Below, piece after piece: positions 25,951 to 34,559 of a stretch of 64,000 bases of DNA (positions within the stretch are counted from its first letter, which is position 1; every line of letters starts with the position of its first letter). The position numbers were made by a program, and so were the translations under genes. Source of the stretch: Streptomyces sp. SS1-1 (GTDB lineage: Bacteria > Actinomycetota > Actinomycetes > Streptomycetales > Streptomycetaceae); contig NZ_WBXN01000004.1 of assembly GCF_008973465.1 (NCBI RefSeq), positions 620,001 through 684,000 of the forward strand, in the 5' to 3' direction. The notes beneath the pieces are model-generated. The model was not told the origin of the DNA, made no database searches, and saw only the letters and a list, made by a program, of their open reading frames with translations.

Positions 25951-26711
25951 GGGCGCACGACCCTCGACTGGCGGCCCAGGGCGAGCAGCCGGCCGTCGGC
26001 GGCCCAGACAACGCTGTCGTCGACGGCCCAGCCGCCGCCCGCGTGTTCGGTGCGGATCCTCACCAGCGCCCAGCCGCCGGGGGCGCCCTCGTCGAGGGCG
26101 TCGGTGAGGTGGACGGTGAGTTCGGCGGTGGGAACGGGACGCGGGGTGTCCCAGACGGCGTACAGCGCGGGCGGCAGGACGTCGGTGAGGGTGACGACCG
26201 CTGCGGCGTCGAGCGGCCGGCCGTCCAGGAAGCGGATCCACGCGGTGAGTTCGGCCCGTTCACCGCCGGCGAGGGGGCGGTCCGGGGTCGCGGGACGTAT
26301 CTCCAACTGCCGCGAGAACGGGGAGAGGTCGGCCGGGAGACGCAGCAGCGGGCAGTCCGCGGGGCCGGGCACGCGGGGCGCCGGACGCGCCTCGTGCGGT
26401 ACACCGCCCTGACGCCGGGCGCCGAAGAGCGCGGACCCGAGGACGACCGGGAGGCCGTTCTGGTGGCCGGTGAACACACACGTCGCCGTGCGCCGGCCCG
26501 GGGCGGCCGGGGCGGTGCCGGAGAAGTGCAGCGGAGCGCCGTCCACGGGCGCGAGGTAGTGGGTGGTCAGCGTGCGGACCGGATGCGCTCCGCCGGCGAA
26601 GCGGTCGCGGACGGCGGTCAGCGCGAGGGCGGCGACATGGCCGCCGTGCGCCCCCTCCCAGGAATACCAGGCGGGGTCGACGCGGGTCTCGGTGTCGGTC
26701 GAGGTGCTCAC
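25920..26711 (-). CDS. TesB-like acyl-CoA thioesterase family protein
   Basis: A 263-aa double-hotdog protein. The first hotdog contains GAHGGHVAALAL (residues 21-32), typical of the TesB/4HBT-like fold in which acyl-CoA binds; the second carries VTLTDVLPPALY. Likely a medium- or long-chain acyl-CoA hydrolase. The start is taken as GTG 26711 because the homologous region begins right after it; upstream in-frame sequence to 26777 looks non-coding. Its last 31 bp overlap the end of the GntR gene. Confidence 0.82.
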   Translation of the reverse strand: MSTSTDTETRVDPAWYSWEGAHGGHVAALALTAVRDRFAGGAHPVRTLTTHYLAPVDGAPLHFSGTAPAAPGRRTATCVFTGHQNGLPVVLGSALFGARRQGGVPHEARPAPRVPGPADCPLLRLPADLSPFSRQLEIRPATPDRPLAGGERAELTAWIRFLDGRPLDAAAVVTLTDVLPPALYAVWDTPRPVPTAELTVHLTDALDEGAPGGWALVRIRTEHAGGGWAVDDSVVWAADGRLLALGRQSRVVRPQPAAGTVNS

Positions 26712-26801
26712 GCGGCCACGATAGCCAAGTGAGTTTGAAAAACAAACCCTCAGCTGGCGAAGGGTTCGGAAATCCAACTCACCCGGTCGGGCGCCACCCG
26801 C

Positions 26802-27554
26802 TCACCCGGAGGGCCGTCGCGCCACCACCATCCGCACCCGCGGGCTGCCGTCCCCCCGCGCCCCGAACCCGGGCAGCGGCTGCCAGGTCACCTCGAACCC
26901 GGCGTCTTCGAGGCCCCTGCGCACCTCCGCCAGCCGGAAGGTCCGGTAGTACATGACGAACGGCGGCCGCCGCACGGCGTTCCGCACCCGCATCACCGCG
27001 TCGAACCCGAGCAGCGCCCAGTAGGCGGGGGACGTGGGGCGCGGCGGCGCCACCACCGGGAAGGCGAAGCGGCCGCCCGGCCGCAGGACGGAGTGGACCT
27101 GGCCGAAGAGACCGGGCAGTTCGCCCGGCAGGAAGTGCCCGAACGCCCCGAAGCTCACCACCAGGTCGAAGGCGGACGTGAACGGCAGGGCGCGGGCGTC
27201 CGCGCGCACCCAGCGCACCCGTGGCCCGGCACCCGCGTTCCGGACCGCCTCGCCCCGCTCCCGGGCGATCCCGAGCATGCCCGCGCTGAAGTCGACGCCG
27301 GTGACGCTGCTCCGGCACAGCTCGCCGAGGACGCCCAGGCCCGCGCCCGTGCCGCAGCACAGGTCGAGGCCGTCGTCGTAGGGGCCGCCGCGCGCGAGGG
27401 CCGTGGTGACGGCGGTCAGCACGGAGTCCGGGGTCCGGAAGGGCGTGTGGTCGAACTTGGGGGCGAGCAGGTCGTAGCCGTGCTCGACCGACGACAGGGC
27501 CTGGACGGTGAGTTCGCGCAGGCTGGGTCCCTCGGGAGCGAACATCGGCGTCAC
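26802..27554 (-). CDS. SAM-dependent class I methyltransferase
   Basis: A 250-aa methyltransferase with a SAM loop LDLCCGTGAGLGVL near residue 65 and the acidic VTGVDFSAGM next strand. The end of the preceding padR gene overlaps its GTG start (27554) in a GTGA, pointing to coupled translation; ATG 27545 is the alternative. No substrate can be assigned. The coupling to PadR suggests the pair acts in a detoxification or secondary-metabolite step. Confidence 0.82.
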   Translation of the reverse strand: MTPMFAPEGPSLRELTVQALSSVEHGYDLLAPKFDHTPFRTPDSVLTAVTTALARGGPYDDGLDLCCGTGAGLGVLGELCRSSVTGVDFSAGMLGIARERGEAVRNAGAGPRVRWVRADARALPFTSAFDLVVSFGAFGHFLPGELPGLFGQVHSVLRPGGRFAFPVVAPPRPTSPAYWALLGFDAVMRVRNAVRRPPFVMYYRTFRLAEVRRGLEDAGFEVTWQPLPGFGARGDGSPRVRMVVARRPSG

Positions 27555-28108
27555 CCGGCCGCGACGCGTCGTCCGAGGACCGCGAGGACCCGCTCGCACC
27601 AGCGCAGGTTCTCCTCCTCGAAGGAGATGCCGGCCAGCAGCGTGAGATACGGCCCGACGCGCTCCGCCTCCGCCAGGTACTCCTCCTCGGTGCGCCCGTC
27701 CAGGAGCCGTTCACGGACGCGTTCGTAGCGGTCGAGCTTGCCGCGCGCCCAGCTCCGCCGCTCCTCGACCAGGGCGCGGGCGGTTCCGGGATCGTCCATG
27801 GCCTGCACCTTGATCAGGAGCTCGTCACGGATGGCGGTGGGCCTCCGGGGCGGCTGTGCGGCGAAGGCGCTCAGCTCGTCGCGGCCGGCCGCGGTGAGGG
27901 TGAACATCCTTTTGTTGGGCCGTCGTTCCTGCTGTACGAACCGGGCCTCGACGAGGCCGTCCTGGGCGAGGCGTTCCAGTTCCCGGTAGAGCTGCTGCGG
28001 GGTCGCGGGCCAGAAGTTCGCGAACGAGATGTCGAAGAGCTTGGAGAGCTCGTAGCCGGAGGCCTCGCCCTCCAGCAGGGCGGCGAGCACGGCGTACTTG
28101 AGGGACAT
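27551..28108 (-). CDS. PadR-family transcriptional regulator
   Basis: A 185-aa PadR regulator. The winged helix has SGYELSKLFDISFANFWPAT followed by QQLYRELERLAQDGLVEAR, and the C-terminal helical domain fills residues 90-180. The start ATG 28108 is used rather than the upstream 28147. It is divergent from the NTF2-like gene; an AT-rich inverted repeat at 28152-28163 lies in the shared promoter. It is followed by a coupled methyltransferase. Confidence 0.87.
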   Translation of the reverse strand: MSLKYAVLAALLEGEASGYELSKLFDISFANFWPATPQQLYRELERLAQDGLVEARFVQQERRPNKRMFTLTAAGRDELSAFAAQPPRRPTAIRDELLIKVQAMDDPGTARALVEERRSWARGKLDRYERVRERLLDGRTEEEYLAEAERVGPYLTLLAGISFEEENLRWCERVLAVLGRRVAAG

Positions 28109-28151
28109 GTGGACACCGTAACAGCGGGTGATTATTGTCGTCCGCACCTAC

Positions 28152-28163
28152 TCAACTAATTGA
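28152..28163. promoter_or_regulatory. Inverted repeat between padR and the NTF2-like gene
   Basis: TCAACTAATTGA, arms TCAA/TTGA, in the 71-bp divergent gap; a candidate PadR site. Confidence 0.45.
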
Positions 28164-28179
28164 CTATGAGGTGATCCGG

Positions 28180-28578
28180 ATGCACGCGTTCCGTGCGGCG
28201 GTCGAGGCGGGCGACACCGACGCCATGGAGGCCCTGCTGGCCAAGGACGTGGTCTTCACCAGCCCGGTGGTGTTCAAGCCGTACACCGGCAAGGCGATCA
28301 CGGCGGCGATCCTGCGCGGTGTGGTCCGGGTCTTCGAGGACTTCCGGTACGTCCGCGAGATCCATGACGAGGGCGGCCGCGACCATGCGCTGGTCTTCAC
28401 CGCGCGGGTCGGCGACAAGCAGATCACCGGGTGCGACTTCCTGTCCGTCGACGAGGACGGGCTGATCGACGACTTCATGGTCATGGTCCGCCCGCTGTCC
28501 GGGGCCCAGGCGCTGGCGGAGGCCATGGGGGCCCAGTTCGACCAGATCCTCGCGGACGCCGAGGCGCGGTCCGCGTAG
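28180..28578 (+). CDS. NTF2-like (SnoaL-fold) protein
   Basis: A 132-aa cone-shaped alpha/beta protein. The N-terminal FRAAVEAGDTDAMEALLA helix and the strand VVFTSPVVFKP, with a C-terminal GLIDDFMVMVRPLSG, match the SnoaL/NTF2 superfamily, used by ketosteroid isomerases, polyketide cyclases and many proteins without known activity. The start ATG 28180 follows GAGGTG; an in-frame start at 28135 overlaps the operator and is rejected. Probably regulated by the divergent PadR. Confidence 0.8.
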   Translation: MHAFRAAVEAGDTDAMEALLAKDVVFTSPVVFKPYTGKAITAAILRGVVRVFEDFRYVREIHDEGGRDHALVFTARVGDKQITGCDFLSVDEDGLIDDFMVMVRPLSGAQALAEAMGAQFDQILADAEARSA

Positions 28579-28916
28579 GCGTTCACCGGCCGGCCCCAGG
28601 GCCGCGAGGACGGCGGCTTTTCGCGGGCCGCCGTCCACCCGTTTCACGGGACTCTCGCCACGCGGCGCATCCGCGTGCTACCGTCGAGTCAGCATCTGTG
28701 CACGCCCCGTCGTGGGCTCCGGTGCCTGTCTTTCTCCCGAGTTCGCCGGTCGGCGTACCGGCGGCTTCTTCTTCCACCTCAGTGACCAGCGGTTCGCACC
28801 GTTCGGCGAGGTGCTGTTCCCCGCCGCACCCGAAGGCCCGTCTCGCGCCTTCCCGTCTCCGCGGCATCCCCTCCCCCCGCGTATGACTTCTGCCGTCCTT
28901 CCGAAAGGACCCCACC
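28579..28916 (+). other. Long leader of the rho paralogue
   Basis: No gene is seen. From about 28720 on, the plus strand is rich in C and T and poor in G, with a hairpin-forming G/C stretch near 28750-28770. Such a leader suits Rho-dependent autoregulation of the gene that follows. Confidence 0.45.
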
Positions 28917-30056
28917 ATGACCACCACACTCGAACACCCCGTGGCCGCACCCCAGCGGACCACCGTCCACGCCGTGACCGGCGTGCTCGACGTCGACGCG
29001 AGCGGGAAGGGGTACCTGCGGGCCGCGAGCCTGCTCCCCTCGCCCGCCGACCCGCAGGTCTCCCCCGCGCTGATCCGCCGGTACGGCCTGCGCAAGGGCG
29101 ACCTCGTCGACGGCGAACGCGGCGAGCGCCGCACCCTCACCGACGTCGTCCGCGTCAACGGACGCGTCCCCGGAGGCGAGCGGCCCCGCTTCGCCGACCT
29201 CACCCCGCTGCACCCCCGCGAGCGCATCCGTCTGGAGCACCCGGCGTCCGGCCCGGCCGGGCGGGTCGCCGATCTGATGGCCCCCGTCGGCAAGGGGCAG
29301 CGCGGGCTGATCGTGGCCCCGCCCAAGACGGGCAAGACCGTGCTGCTCCAGCAGATCGCGGCGGCCGTCGCCGGCAACCACCCGGAGTGCCGGCTGATGG
29401 TCGTCCTCCTCGACGAACGCCCCGAGGAGGTCACCGACATGCGGCGCTCCGTGCGCGGCGAGGTGTACGCCTCGACGTTCGACCGGGCGCCCAGGCAGCA
29501 CATCGCGCTGGCCGAGCTGGTCATCGAGCGGGCCAAGCGGCTCGTGGAGGCCGGTGAGGACGTCGTCGTGCTGTTCGACTCGCTGACCCGGCTGTGCCGG
29601 GCGCACAACAACGCGGCCGCGTCCGGTGGCCGCACCCTGAGCGGCGGCGTCGACGCGGCCGCTCTGCAGGGGCCGAAGCGGTTCTTCGGCGCCGCGCGGC
29701 TCGCCGAGGAGGGCGGCTCGCTCACCATCCTCGCCACGGCCCTCGTGGAGACCGGGTCCCGGGCCGACGACTTCTTCTTCGAGGAACTCAAGAGCACCGG
29801 CAACATGGAGCTGCGGCTCAGCCGGGAGCTCGCCTCCCGCCGGGTCTTCCCGGCCGTCGAGATCGACCCGTCCGGCACCCGCCGCGAGGAACTGCTGCTC
29901 ACCCCCGCCGAGTTGACCGCGGTACGCGGCCTGCGCCGGGCCCTGCGCGGCCGCGACGGCCACAGCGGCACCGAGACGCTGCTGGAGCGGATGCGGGAGA
30001 CCCCGGACAACGCCACCTTCCTGCGGCGCGTCCAGCCGACGCTGCCGGGCGGCTGA
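28917..30056 (+). CDS. Transcription termination factor Rho-like ATPase (short paralogue)
   Basis: A 379-aa Rho family protein. The RNA-binding OSB-like domain occupies about residues 15-75, the Walker A loop is APPKTGKT (134-141), Walker B is VVVLFDSLTR near 228, and RTLSGGVDAAALQGPKRFFGAAR carries the Q and R loops. The N-terminal Asp/Arg-rich insert of the large actinobacterial Rho (usually over 600 aa) is absent. It is therefore probably a second Rho. The start ATG 28917 has AAAGGA upstream. The 5' leader is pyrimidine-rich. Role is inferred only. Confidence 0.85.
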   Translation: MTTTLEHPVAAPQRTTVHAVTGVLDVDASGKGYLRAASLLPSPADPQVSPALIRRYGLRKGDLVDGERGERRTLTDVVRVNGRVPGGERPRFADLTPLHPRERIRLEHPASGPAGRVADLMAPVGKGQRGLIVAPPKTGKTVLLQQIAAAVAGNHPECRLMVVLLDERPEEVTDMRRSVRGEVYASTFDRAPRQHIALAELVIERAKRLVEAGEDVVVLFDSLTRLCRAHNNAAASGGRTLSGGVDAAALQGPKRFFGAARLAEEGGSLTILATALVETGSRADDFFFEELKSTGNMELRLSRELASRRVFPAVEIDPSGTRREELLLTPAELTAVRGLRRALRGRDGHSGTETLLERMRETPDNATFLRRVQPTLPGG

Positions 30057-30136
30057 CACACCGGCGGGCATCGCCCGTCCGGGTGCCGGAGCGGCCCGCC
30101 CGGCCCGGGCAGCGGCCCGGAACGGACTTCCCTTCC

Positions 30137-30142
30137 TACGTT
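30137..30142 (+). promoter_or_regulatory. Candidate -10 box of a leaderless transcript
   Basis: TACGTT, 6 nt before ATG 30149, with no ribosome site. Confidence 0.4.
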
Positions 30143-30148
30143 GTCAGT

Positions 30149-31306
30149 ATGAAGATCGGATTTACCGCCCGGATCCTCGTGTCCGCCTGCGCCCTCGGCG
30201 CGGCCGGTCTGCTGGCGCTGGCGCCCGTCTCCGCGTCCGCGCTCACCGGGCACGACCCCGACCCGCCGCGCGGGCCCCGCGCGACCCCGCCGCCCGCGCT
30301 GCTGTACCGGTCCGGCACCCAGGTGCGGCCGCACGCGGACGCGCCGAGGCTGCCCCGGCTCTCCGCGCGCTCCTGGCTGGTCGCCGACGCCGGTTCCGGC
30401 GAGGTCCTCGCCGCCCACGAGGCGCACCGTCCGCTGCCCCCGGCCAGCACCCTCAAGACCCTGTTCGCCCTCACGGTGCTGCCCACGCTGCCCGCCGGTG
30501 TCCCGCACACCGTGCGCCCCGAGGAGCTCGCGGGCATCGGCGCCGGAAGCAGCCTGGTCGGCGTCGCGGAGGGCCGTACGTACCGCATCGCCGACCTGTG
30601 GCGCGGGGTGTTCCTCAGCTCGGGGAACGACGCCGTCCACGTGCTGGCCGCGCTCAACGGGGGCTGGCGGGAGACGGCGGCGCGGATGCAGGAGAAGGCG
30701 CGGGCCCTGGGCGCCCTGGACACCCGGGTGCTGTCGCCCGACGGCTATGACACGCCCGGCCAGGTGTCGTCGGCGTACGACCTGGCGGTGTTCGGCCGGG
30801 CGGGGCTGCGCAACGCCGACTTCGCGCGGTACTGCGGCACGGCGGAGGCCCTGTTCCCCGGTGACGGCGGCCGGCCGTACGGGATCCGCAACACCAACCG
30901 GCTGCTGACCGGGGCGGACGGGGTGGCCCGCTACCCCGGCGCGATCGGCGTCAAGAACGGCTACACCACGGAGGCGGGCAACACGCTGATCGCCGCCGCC
31001 GGCCGGGGCGGGCGGACCCTCGTGGTGACGGTGCTCAACCCCCGGGCGGGCGGCGGGCACCCCGTGTACGAGGAGGCGGCCGCCCTGCTCGACTGGGGGT
31101 TCGGCGCGGCCGGGCACGTCGAACCGGTCGGATCGCTCGACGGCCGCCGGTCCCGCCCCGGGCCGGGCCCCAGGGCGGTGCCGGTGGTGGCCGCGCGGGC
31201 TCCCGGGAAGGAGACGCCGGGCTGGGCGGAGGCGTGCGCGATCGCCGGCGCGGCCGGGGTGGGAGCGGGTGCCGTGTCGCTCGTGACGCGCGGGCGGACC
31301 GAGTGA
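30149..31306 (+). CDS. D-alanyl-D-alanine carboxypeptidase (PBP, DacA-like)
   Basis: A 385-aa exported penicillin-binding protein. A signal peptide (residues 1-32, ending ASALTG) precedes the peptidase S11 domain: the nucleophile motif STLK (PPASTLKTLF), SSGND and VKNGYTT in the place of KTG. A second hydrophobic stretch at the C-terminus (AEACAIAGAAGVGAGAVSLV) with two basic residues suggests membrane anchoring. It trims D-Ala from peptidoglycan stem peptides. No ribosome site is seen; a TACGTT box 6 nt ahead suggests a leaderless mRNA. Confidence 0.88.
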   Translation: MKIGFTARILVSACALGAAGLLALAPVSASALTGHDPDPPRGPRATPPPALLYRSGTQVRPHADAPRLPRLSARSWLVADAGSGEVLAAHEAHRPLPPASTLKTLFALTVLPTLPAGVPHTVRPEELAGIGAGSSLVGVAEGRTYRIADLWRGVFLSSGNDAVHVLAALNGGWRETAARMQEKARALGALDTRVLSPDGYDTPGQVSSAYDLAVFGRAGLRNADFARYCGTAEALFPGDGGRPYGIRNTNRLLTGADGVARYPGAIGVKNGYTTEAGNTLIAAAGRGGRTLVVTVLNPRAGGGHPVYEEAAALLDWGFGAAGHVEPVGSLDGRRSRPGPGPRAVPVVAARAPGKETPGWAEACAIAGAAGVGAGAVSLVTRGRTE

Positions 31307-31316
31307 CCGGGCGGCG

Positions 31317-32255
31317 TCAGAAGACCGACACGCCGGTGAGCGTGGTGAACCGGTCGAGGGCCGCCACGCCGGCCACCGAGTTGCCGTGCTCGTCCAGCCC
31401 GGGGCTCCACACGCACAGCGTGCAGCGGCCGGGGACGACGGCGATGATGCCGCCGCCCACCCCGCTCTTGCCGGGCAGCCCCACCCGGTAGGCGAAGTCC
31501 CCCGCGGCGTCGTACGTGCCGCAGGTCAGCATGATCGCGTTGATCTGCTTGGCCTGGCTCAGGCTGAGCAGCCGGGAGCCGTCGGCGCGGACACCGTGCC
31601 GGGCCAGGAACAGGGTGGCCAGCGCGAGGTCCGCGCAGGACGCCGTGATCGAGCACTGCCGGAAGTAGGCGTCCAGGAGGACCGGCACCGGGTTGTCGAT
31701 GTTGCCGTAGGACGCCATCAGGTGGGCCAGGGCGGCGTTGCGGTCGCCGTGCCCGGTCTCGGAGGCGGCCACGTCGAGGTCGAAGTCCAGGCTCGCGTCG
31801 CCGCTCTCGGCGCGCAGGAAGGACAGCAGTTCGCCCGCCGCGTCGCCGGTCCGGGTGTGGAGGCGGTCGGTGACGACGAGGGCGCCGGCGTTGATGAACG
31901 GGTTGCGCGGGATGCCGTTCTCGTACTCCAGCTGCACCAGCGAGTTGAAGGGGGTGCCGGACGGCTCGCGGCCCACGTGCTCCCACAGCGCGTCGTCCTC
32001 ACGGGCCAGGTCCAGGGCGAGGGTGAACACCTTGGTGATGGACTGCGTGGAGAACGGCTCGCGCCAGTCCCCCACGCCGTACACCGTGCCGTCGAGCTCG
32101 GCGACCGCCATGCCGAAGCTGCGCGGGTCGCGGGCCGCGAGCGCCGGGATGTAGTCGGCGGGCCGGCCCCGGCCGGGGGTCCGCTCGATCTCCTCGGCGA
32201 TGCGCTCCAGGACGGGCTGGAAGGTCAGGGACGACGTCGACGCTGCCATGATCAC
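31317..32255 (-). CDS. glsA: Glutaminase
   Basis: A 312-aa serine-dependent glutaminase converting glutamine to glutamate and ammonia. The nucleophile motif is STQSITK near residue 68; NPFINAGALVV, GNIDNPVPVLL, GKSGVGGGI and PGLDEHGNSVAG are conserved. The length matches the bacterial GlsA family. The GTG at 32255 has GGAAGGG at ideal spacing; the ATG at 32249 is the alternative. It follows the asparaginase gene by 50 bp on the same strand, forming an amide-degradation operon. Confidence 0.93.
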   Translation of the reverse strand: MIMAASTSSLTFQPVLERIAEEIERTPGRGRPADYIPALAARDPRSFGMAVAELDGTVYGVGDWREPFSTQSITKVFTLALDLAREDDALWEHVGREPSGTPFNSLVQLEYENGIPRNPFINAGALVVTDRLHTRTGDAAGELLSFLRAESGDASLDFDLDVAASETGHGDRNAALAHLMASYGNIDNPVPVLLDAYFRQCSITASCADLALATLFLARHGVRADGSRLLSLSQAKQINAIMLTCGTYDAAGDFAYRVGLPGKSGVGGGIIAVVPGRCTLCVWSPGLDEHGNSVAGVAALDRFTTLTGVSVF

Positions 32256-32305
32256 ATCATGCCCTTCCGGGGGATCGCCCGCGTGTCCCGCGGCCGGTCC
32301 GGCTG

Positions 32306-33322
32306 TCAGGCCGGGGCCGGGGCCGGTGTGGGCTCCAGCGCGGGGACGGGCCGCACCCGGCCGACCTCGCGGCCTCCGCCCAGCAGGGCCTCGCCCCGGA
32401 ACTCGGTGAGCGACGCCGGGTCGACACCGGCCCACGCGAGCGCCGCCGCGGCGACCGGGACACGCGCCCGGTCGGCCCCGTCGGCGATCTTCACGGCGAC
32501 GGCCCGCCCGTCCGGGAGGGCGGCGACCTGCACGCCCTCGAACCCGTCCTTGGCGAGCAGTCCGGGCACCGCCCGCATGAGCGCCGCGACGTCCCGGCCC
32601 GAGCCGGAGGCCATCTCGGCGTGGGTGCGCATGGCGTCCGCGACGCGCGCCTCGGGGGTGCCGGGCGCGGCCGTGGTGATGCGGGCGGCGGCGCGCGCCA
32701 GGCCGTGCAGCGACACGGAGAACAGGGGCGCCCCGCAGCCGTCGACGCTCACCCGCGCGACGCGCTGCCCGGTGAGGTCCTCGACGATCTCGGCGATGGC
32801 CTGCTGGAGCGGGTGGGCGGGGTCGAGGTAGTCGTCCAGGGACCAGCCGTTGAGCCGGCAGGTGTACAGCATGGCCGCGTGCTTGCCGGAGCAGTTCTGG
32901 GCGAGCCGGGACGGCGGACGGCCCTCGCGCACCCAGGTGTCCCGTACGACCGGGTCGTACGGCAGGTCCGGGACGTTGCGCAGGTCGTCCTCGGTGAGTC
33001 CGGCGAGTTCGAGGATGCGCCGGGTGCCGGCGAGGTGCTGTTCCTCGCCGGAGTGGCTGGCCGCGGCGAGGGAGAGCAGCGCTCCGTCGAGCGGGAGCCC
33101 GGCGCGCACCATGGCGACCGCCTGGACGGGCTTGATCGCCGAGCGCGGGTAGAAGGCGGCCTCGATGTCGCCGAGCTGGAAGCGTACGGCGCCGTCGGGG
33201 CCGAGGACGACGACGGAGCCGTGGTGGGTGCCCTCGATGACACCGCTGCGTATGAGGTGGGCGACGGGGGCGTGCAGGGGGGCGCGGACAAGGGGTGCGT
33301 CCGCCATGGTGCTGGTGTACAT
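32306..33322 (-). CDS. Asparaginase (type II, AnsA-like)
   Basis: A 338-aa protein of the asparaginase II family (distinct from the L-asparaginase I fold). SAIKPVQAVAMV near residue 60, ASHSGEEQHLAGTRRIL near 90, NCSGKHAAML, DGCGAPLFSVSLHGLARA and the C-terminal GGREVGRVRPVPALEP are conserved. It should hydrolyse asparagine to aspartate. The start ATG 33322 has AGG 5 nt upstream; ATG 33307 is a second choice. It sits between a GntR regulator and glutaminase on one strand. Confidence 0.88.
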   Translation of the reverse strand: MYTSTMADAPLVRAPLHAPVAHLIRSGVIEGTHHGSVVVLGPDGAVRFQLGDIEAAFYPRSAIKPVQAVAMVRAGLPLDGALLSLAAASHSGEEQHLAGTRRILELAGLTEDDLRNVPDLPYDPVVRDTWVREGRPPSRLAQNCSGKHAAMLYTCRLNGWSLDDYLDPAHPLQQAIAEIVEDLTGQRVARVSVDGCGAPLFSVSLHGLARAAARITTAAPGTPEARVADAMRTHAEMASGSGRDVAALMRAVPGLLAKDGFEGVQVAALPDGRAVAVKIADGADRARVPVAAAALAWAGVDPASLTEFRGEALLGGGREVGRVRPVPALEPTPAPAPA

Positions 33323-33372
33323 CACTGCCTGGGGGTCGTGGGTCGGTGAGGGGTGTCCGGCCGTCACGGGGG

Positions 33373-34128
33373 TCACGTGGCGGGCCTGGGGTTCGGGGCC
33401 CGGTGCCCGGCGGCAGGGGTGGCGCCGTCGGGGCGCCCGCGGCGCACGATGTCGGTGAGGGTGGTCCCGACGCGGTCGAGGTGGTGGGTCATGGCCTCGG
33501 TGGCGCCGGCTTCGCTGCCGTCGGTCAGGGCGCGGAGGATCGCGCGGTGCTCGCGGTCGGACTGCTCGCGGCGGCCGCCGAGCTCGTTGAGGAAGGCCGA
33601 CTGGCGGGCGAGCGCGTCGCGGATCTCCTCGATGACCCGGCGGAAGACCGGGTTCTGGGCGGCCTCGGCGACGCCGAGGTGGAAGAGGGTGTCCATCGCG
33701 ACCCACGCGGTGGTGTCCGTCTCCCGCTCCATGCGGTCCAGCAGGTGCGCGAGGTGGTCGAGGTTCTCCGGGGTGCGGCGCCGCGCCGCGTACCCGGCGA
33801 CCGGGATCTCCACGTGCCGGCGCACCTCCATGAGGTCGCCGGCGGTGTAGTCGCCGAACACGGGCTCCTCGACGTTGCGGGCGACCACGAAGGTGCCCTT
33901 GCCGGTCTTGGAGACGGTCAGACCCATGGTCTGCAGGGCCCGCAGGGCCTCCCGCAGTACGGGCCGGCTGATCTCCAGGGTGCGGCACAGCTCCGCCTCG
34001 GAGGGCAGCTTGTCGCCCACGGCGTAGTCGCCGCGTTCGATGGCGTCGCGCAGGTGCGCCAGCACGGCTTCCATGGCGCTGACCCGGCGCGGCGGCTGTC
34101 CGGCTGTCCGGCTGTCTGACAGGTTCAC
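33373..34128 (-). CDS. FadR/GntR-family regulator
   Basis: A 251-aa regulator with an N-terminal winged helix (KLPSEAELCRTLEISRPVLREAL near residue 40-62) and a C-terminal FCD ligand-binding domain (about 100-235) with the metal-binding helix ending in HLDRVGTTL. It lies 50 bp upstream of the asparaginase gene on the same strand and probably controls the asparaginase-glutaminase operon. The start is uncertain: GTG 34128 or ATG 34074. A CTGTC-T-GACAG repeat at 34112-34122 would be an operator if the shorter form is used. Confidence 0.85.
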   Translation of the reverse strand: MNLSDSRTAGQPPRRVSAMEAVLAHLRDAIERGDYAVGDKLPSEAELCRTLEISRPVLREALRALQTMGLTVSKTGKGTFVVARNVEEPVFGDYTAGDLMEVRRHVEIPVAGYAARRRTPENLDHLAHLLDRMERETDTTAWVAMDTLFHLGVAEAAQNPVFRRVIEEIRDALARQSAFLNELGGRREQSDREHRAILRALTDGSEAGATEAMTHHLDRVGTTLTDIVRRGRPDGATPAAGHRAPNPRPAT

Positions 34129-34184
34129 GGAACCGATGGTCCGTTCGAGTGGTGGCCCCTGTCAAGCGGGGTCCCCGGGGCCTC

Positions 34185-34559
34185 CTACGCCCACACCGCC
34201 TCGGCGATCGTCACGCCCAGGAAGACGGCGCCGAGTCCCGCGACCAGGCTGCCCGCCACGTTCGCGACGGCGTAGCGCCCCGCACCCGTCTCGGCGAGCC
34301 GCAGGGTCTCGTAGGAGAACGTCGAGTACGTGGTGAGGGCGCCGCACAGGCCGGTGCCAACGAGGAGCCGGACGGAGGAGCCCGCGGCGCCGGCGGCGAC
34401 GGCGCCGGTGAGCAGGCCGAGGAGGAGACAGCCGGCGATGTTGACGGTGAAGGTGCCCCACGGGAACACCGAGTCGTGGCGGGCGTGCACCGCGCGGTCG
34501 GTGAGGTAGCGCAGGGGCGCGCCGACGGCGGCTCCCGCGATGACCAGGAGCCAGTTCAC
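34185..34559 (-). CDS. crcB: Fluoride channel CrcB/FluC, second copy
   Basis: A 124-aa four-helix fluoride exporter. Visible signatures are [11 protein letters not shown] (residues 9-19), [15 protein letters not shown] (about 34) and [11 protein letters not shown] near 75. The start GTG 34559 is preceded by GGGGAGG at good spacing. Its GTGA overlaps the DUF190 gene. Together with the first copy it could form a heterodimer, as known for actinobacterial paired FluC proteins. Fluoride toxicity defence is the expected function. Confidence 0.92.
   Translation of the reverse strand: MNWLLVIAGAAVGAPLRYLTDRAVHARHDSVFPWGTFTVNIAGCLLLGLLTGAVAAGAAGSSVRLLVGTGLCGALTTYSTFSYETLRLAETGAGRYAVANVAGSLVAGLGAVFLGVTIAEAVWA

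Noticed and set aside
28135..28179. Upstream start of the NTF2-like gene
   Set aside because: It overlaps an operator-like repeat and lacks a ribosome site, whereas ATG 28180 has GAGGTG.
28583..31117. An 844-aa minus-strand open frame opposite rho and the carboxypeptidase gene
   Set aside because: It is antisense to two well-supported genes and consists of Gly/Arg/Ala-rich shadow sequence that GC-rich codon bias produces; no domain is visible.
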